In this document: positions 6,390 through 7,152 of the stretch, piece after piece | Numbering within the stretch: the first letter of the stretch is position 1 | How the letters are laid out: each line of letters opens with the position of its first letter | Assembly (NCBI GenBank): GCA_030608765.1 | Contig: JAUWDN010000050.1 | Span: 1-7,152 of the forward strand | Length of the DNA stretch: 7,152 nucleotides | Origin: Promethearchaeota archaeon | Lineage (GTDB): Archaea; Asgardarchaeota; Lokiarchaeia; Sigynarchaeales; SOKP01 | Direction: 5' to 3' | Made by a program: the position numbers and the translations under genes | The notes under the pieces: generated by a model | Databases searched by the model: none | Told to the model about the DNA's origin: nothing | What the model saw: the letters and a program-made list of their open reading frames with translations, nothing else

Positions 6390-6599
6390 TTATCCTTTCC
6401 GAATTACGTAATGTAGCGCAGAAAAGAAAAAAAACCCCATAAAAAAAATTATCGTTACCATTATATTAATAGAAATCTGATATAATACCCAATTCTCAAA
6501 TTCTCCGACTACAAGAAACGCTATAGAGAATACGGTGCCAATTAAAAAAACCACGAATAATATTAGGTTCTTTAGAAAAGCCTTTTTCCGTTCCTTCAT
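6390..6599 (-). CDS. Small two-helix membrane protein, unknown function
   Basis: This 69-residue protein begins with a basic stretch (K-E-R-K-K), then a hydrophobic helix (about 12-31), a short acidic turn (G-E-F-E-N-W, 32-37) and a second hydrophobic helix (38-60, with F-F-F-F at 56-59), ending in H-Y-V-I-R-K-G. By the positive-inside rule both ends face the cytoplasm, making a helical hairpin in the membrane. I do not recognise the family. The ATG start is preceded by only a weak GGGT-like site. It converges on the amidohydrolase gene across a 76-base gap with no clear T-tract. The clean hydrophobic/charged pattern argues for a real gene, though AT-rich sequence can mimic membrane helices. 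Confidence 0.6.
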   Translation of the reverse strand: MKERKKAFLKNLILFVVFLIGTVFSIAFLVVGEFENWVLYQISINIMVTIIFFMGFFFFSALHYVIRKG

Positions 6600-6750
6600 T
6601 ATTACCCTATTAAATGTATAGCTCTCTTTAAGAATTATGAATTTATTTAAGACGAAATTGTAGATATTACTAGACTAGTTTTGCTCAAAAGATCTATTTT
6701 TTGTCGGTTTAGGCTGATTTTCTCTGAAATCTGTTCAAATAACTAAGATT

Positions 6751-6799
6751 TTTAATTGAAATTCTATTCTTTTTTTCAATTAAATGGGATCAATTGAAA
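6751..6799. repeat. Three-arm interlocking inverted repeat
   Basis: TTTAATTGAAA (6751-6761) and TTTCAATTAAA (6774-6784) are perfect 11-base complements around a 12-base loop. The second arm can instead pair with AATTGAAA (6792-6799) through TTTCAATT (6774-6781), with a 10-base loop. The two hairpins exclude each other. This may be a set of operator half-sites or an RNA switch-like leader, or chance in AT-rich sequence. Confidence 0.45.
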
Positions 6800-6874
6800 G
6801 ATTTTTTCAGTTTTAATGGCAATTTTGGAAAAAAGTAATAATGAAATTGGAAAAAAATGAAAAAGATCGTAAGG

Positions 6875-6882
6875 TTTATAAA
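6875..6882 (+). promoter_or_regulatory. TATA box TTTATAAA upstream of the right-edge gene
   Basis: TTTATAAA is a textbook archaeal TATA box. A start of transcription about 25 bases on, near 6905, would give a leader that carries the GGTGA at 6938-6942, and would place the ATG at 6857 outside the transcript. Confidence 0.45.
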
Positions 6883-6937
6883 GCTTTTCTCATATTTAAT
6901 TAGTAATTGGGATCATTTTCCCACTCAAAAAATAAAA

Positions 6938-6942
6938 GGTGA
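6938..6942 (+). promoter_or_regulatory. Shine-Dalgarno site GGTGA before the right-edge gene
   Basis: GGTGA, the same motif used by the short Roadblock gene, lies 13 bases before the in-frame GTG at 6956 and only 1 base before the in-frame GTG at 6944. Spacing favours 6956. Confidence 0.45.
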
Positions 6943-6955
6943 TGTGAAAAAAAAA

Positions 6956-7152
6956 GTGATAAAATGTGAAAAATGCGGTAAAGTGCACGCGCTATACCAC
7001 GATTGTAATCAGATTACAATAAGTCATGGAGTAGTGTTTGAGGACGATCGAAAACGTTACGATTGGAATTGCTTTATAACAAACGCTTCAAGTATATATA
7101 AAATTGAAGAGAGAATTTTAGATAGCATTCTAAACAATCCAAAGGAAAATCC
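6956..7152 (+). CDS. Zinc-ribbon-like protein, N-terminal part (3' partial)
   Basis: The frame is open to the right edge, giving about 65 codons from a GTG start at 6956. The N-terminus reads I-K-C-E-K-C-G-K-V-H-A-L-Y-H-D-C, that is C4-x2-C7, H11, H15 and C17, a possible zinc knuckle. The segment after it (D-R-K-R-Y-D-W-N-C, then a helical stretch with I-E-E-R-I-L-D-S-I-L) matches no family I know. The start is uncertain: GTG 6944 and ATG 6857 are in frame too. I prefer 6956 because TTTATAAA at 6875 and GGTGA at 6938 lie upstream at workable distances, while ATG 6857 has neither. With the ATG, the protein would gain 33 residues of basic, hydrophobic sequence. Zinc binding and function are inferred only. 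Confidence 0.5.
   Translation, partial: MIKCEKCGKVHALYHDCNQITISHGVVFEDDRKRYDWNCFITNASSIYKIEERILDSILNNPKEN

Larger units (their letters stand above)
6600..6955. other. Gene-free 356-base region with repeats and divergent promoters
   Basis: No plausible complete gene lies here on either strand. It should hold the promoter of the small membrane protein (minus strand) and that of the partial zinc-ribbon-like gene (plus strand). It also holds the interlocking inverted repeats at 6751-6799 and a direct repeat TTGGAAAAAA at 6825-6834 and 6847-6856. A start at ATG 6857 would extend the right-hand gene into this region. Confidence 0.5.

Noticed and set aside
6365..6442. Plus-strand frame of 25 codons starting at ATG 6365
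   Set aside because: It is very short and overlaps the end of the small membrane-protein gene, with no Shine-Dalgarno site.
1..7152. CRISPR array, tRNA, rRNA or insertion sequence
   Set aside because: No regularly spaced long repeats, cloverleaf-like or rRNA-like sequence, transposase motifs or terminal inverted repeats with target duplications were seen.

Overview
The window looks like archaeal chromosome, most likely from an Asgard (Promethearchaeota, Lokiarchaeia-like) lineage. The evidence is: low G+C with very AT-rich spacers; two Roadblock/LC7 genes side by side; a giant sequon-rich surface protein with one C-terminal membrane anchor and a lysine-rich cytoplasmic tail; TATA-type promoters; and Shine-Dalgarno sites of the GGTGA/GAGGT/AGGAG type placed before TTG start codons. 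The lineage is an inference from gene style, because the window holds no rRNA or other phylogenetic marker gene.

Layout: (1) Positions 2-3256 (+) hold the 3' part of a gene for a very large cell-surface protein, whose reading frame runs in from before the window. It converges through a compact two-way terminator on (2) a 117-residue Roadblock protein (3302-3655, -). (3) A 281-base AT-rich spacer separates this from a divergent second Roadblock gene (3937-4221, +, TTG start) that seems to lack the usual last helix. (4) A YcbL/glyoxalase-II-like metallo-beta-lactamase-fold hydrolase (4300-4932, -, TTG start) and a small winged-helix DNA-binding protein (5036-5323, -, TTG start) lie in tandem. 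(5) An N-formylglutamate-amidohydrolase-like enzyme (5588-6313, +) is divergent from the winged-helix gene, and the spacer between them carries two hairpin-forming inverted repeats. (6) A 69-residue two-helix membrane protein (6390-6599, -) follows. (7) After a 356-base gene-free region with interlocking inverted repeats, a cysteine/histidine-containing (zinc-ribbon-like) protein begins and runs off the right edge.

How the genes may work together: no complete operon pathway is visible. The most suggestive group is the surface protein with a charged cytoplasmic tail next to two divergent Roadblock genes. Roadblock proteins in bacteria, archaea and eukaryotes bind and regulate Ras-like small GTPases on membranes, and Asgard genomes are rich in both. 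A link between surface receptor and GTPase regulation is possible here but rests on adjacency only; no GTPase gene is in the window. The winged-helix protein could regulate itself, the divergent amidohydrolase gene, or both. The hydrolase and the amidohydrolase look like stand-alone metabolic genes.
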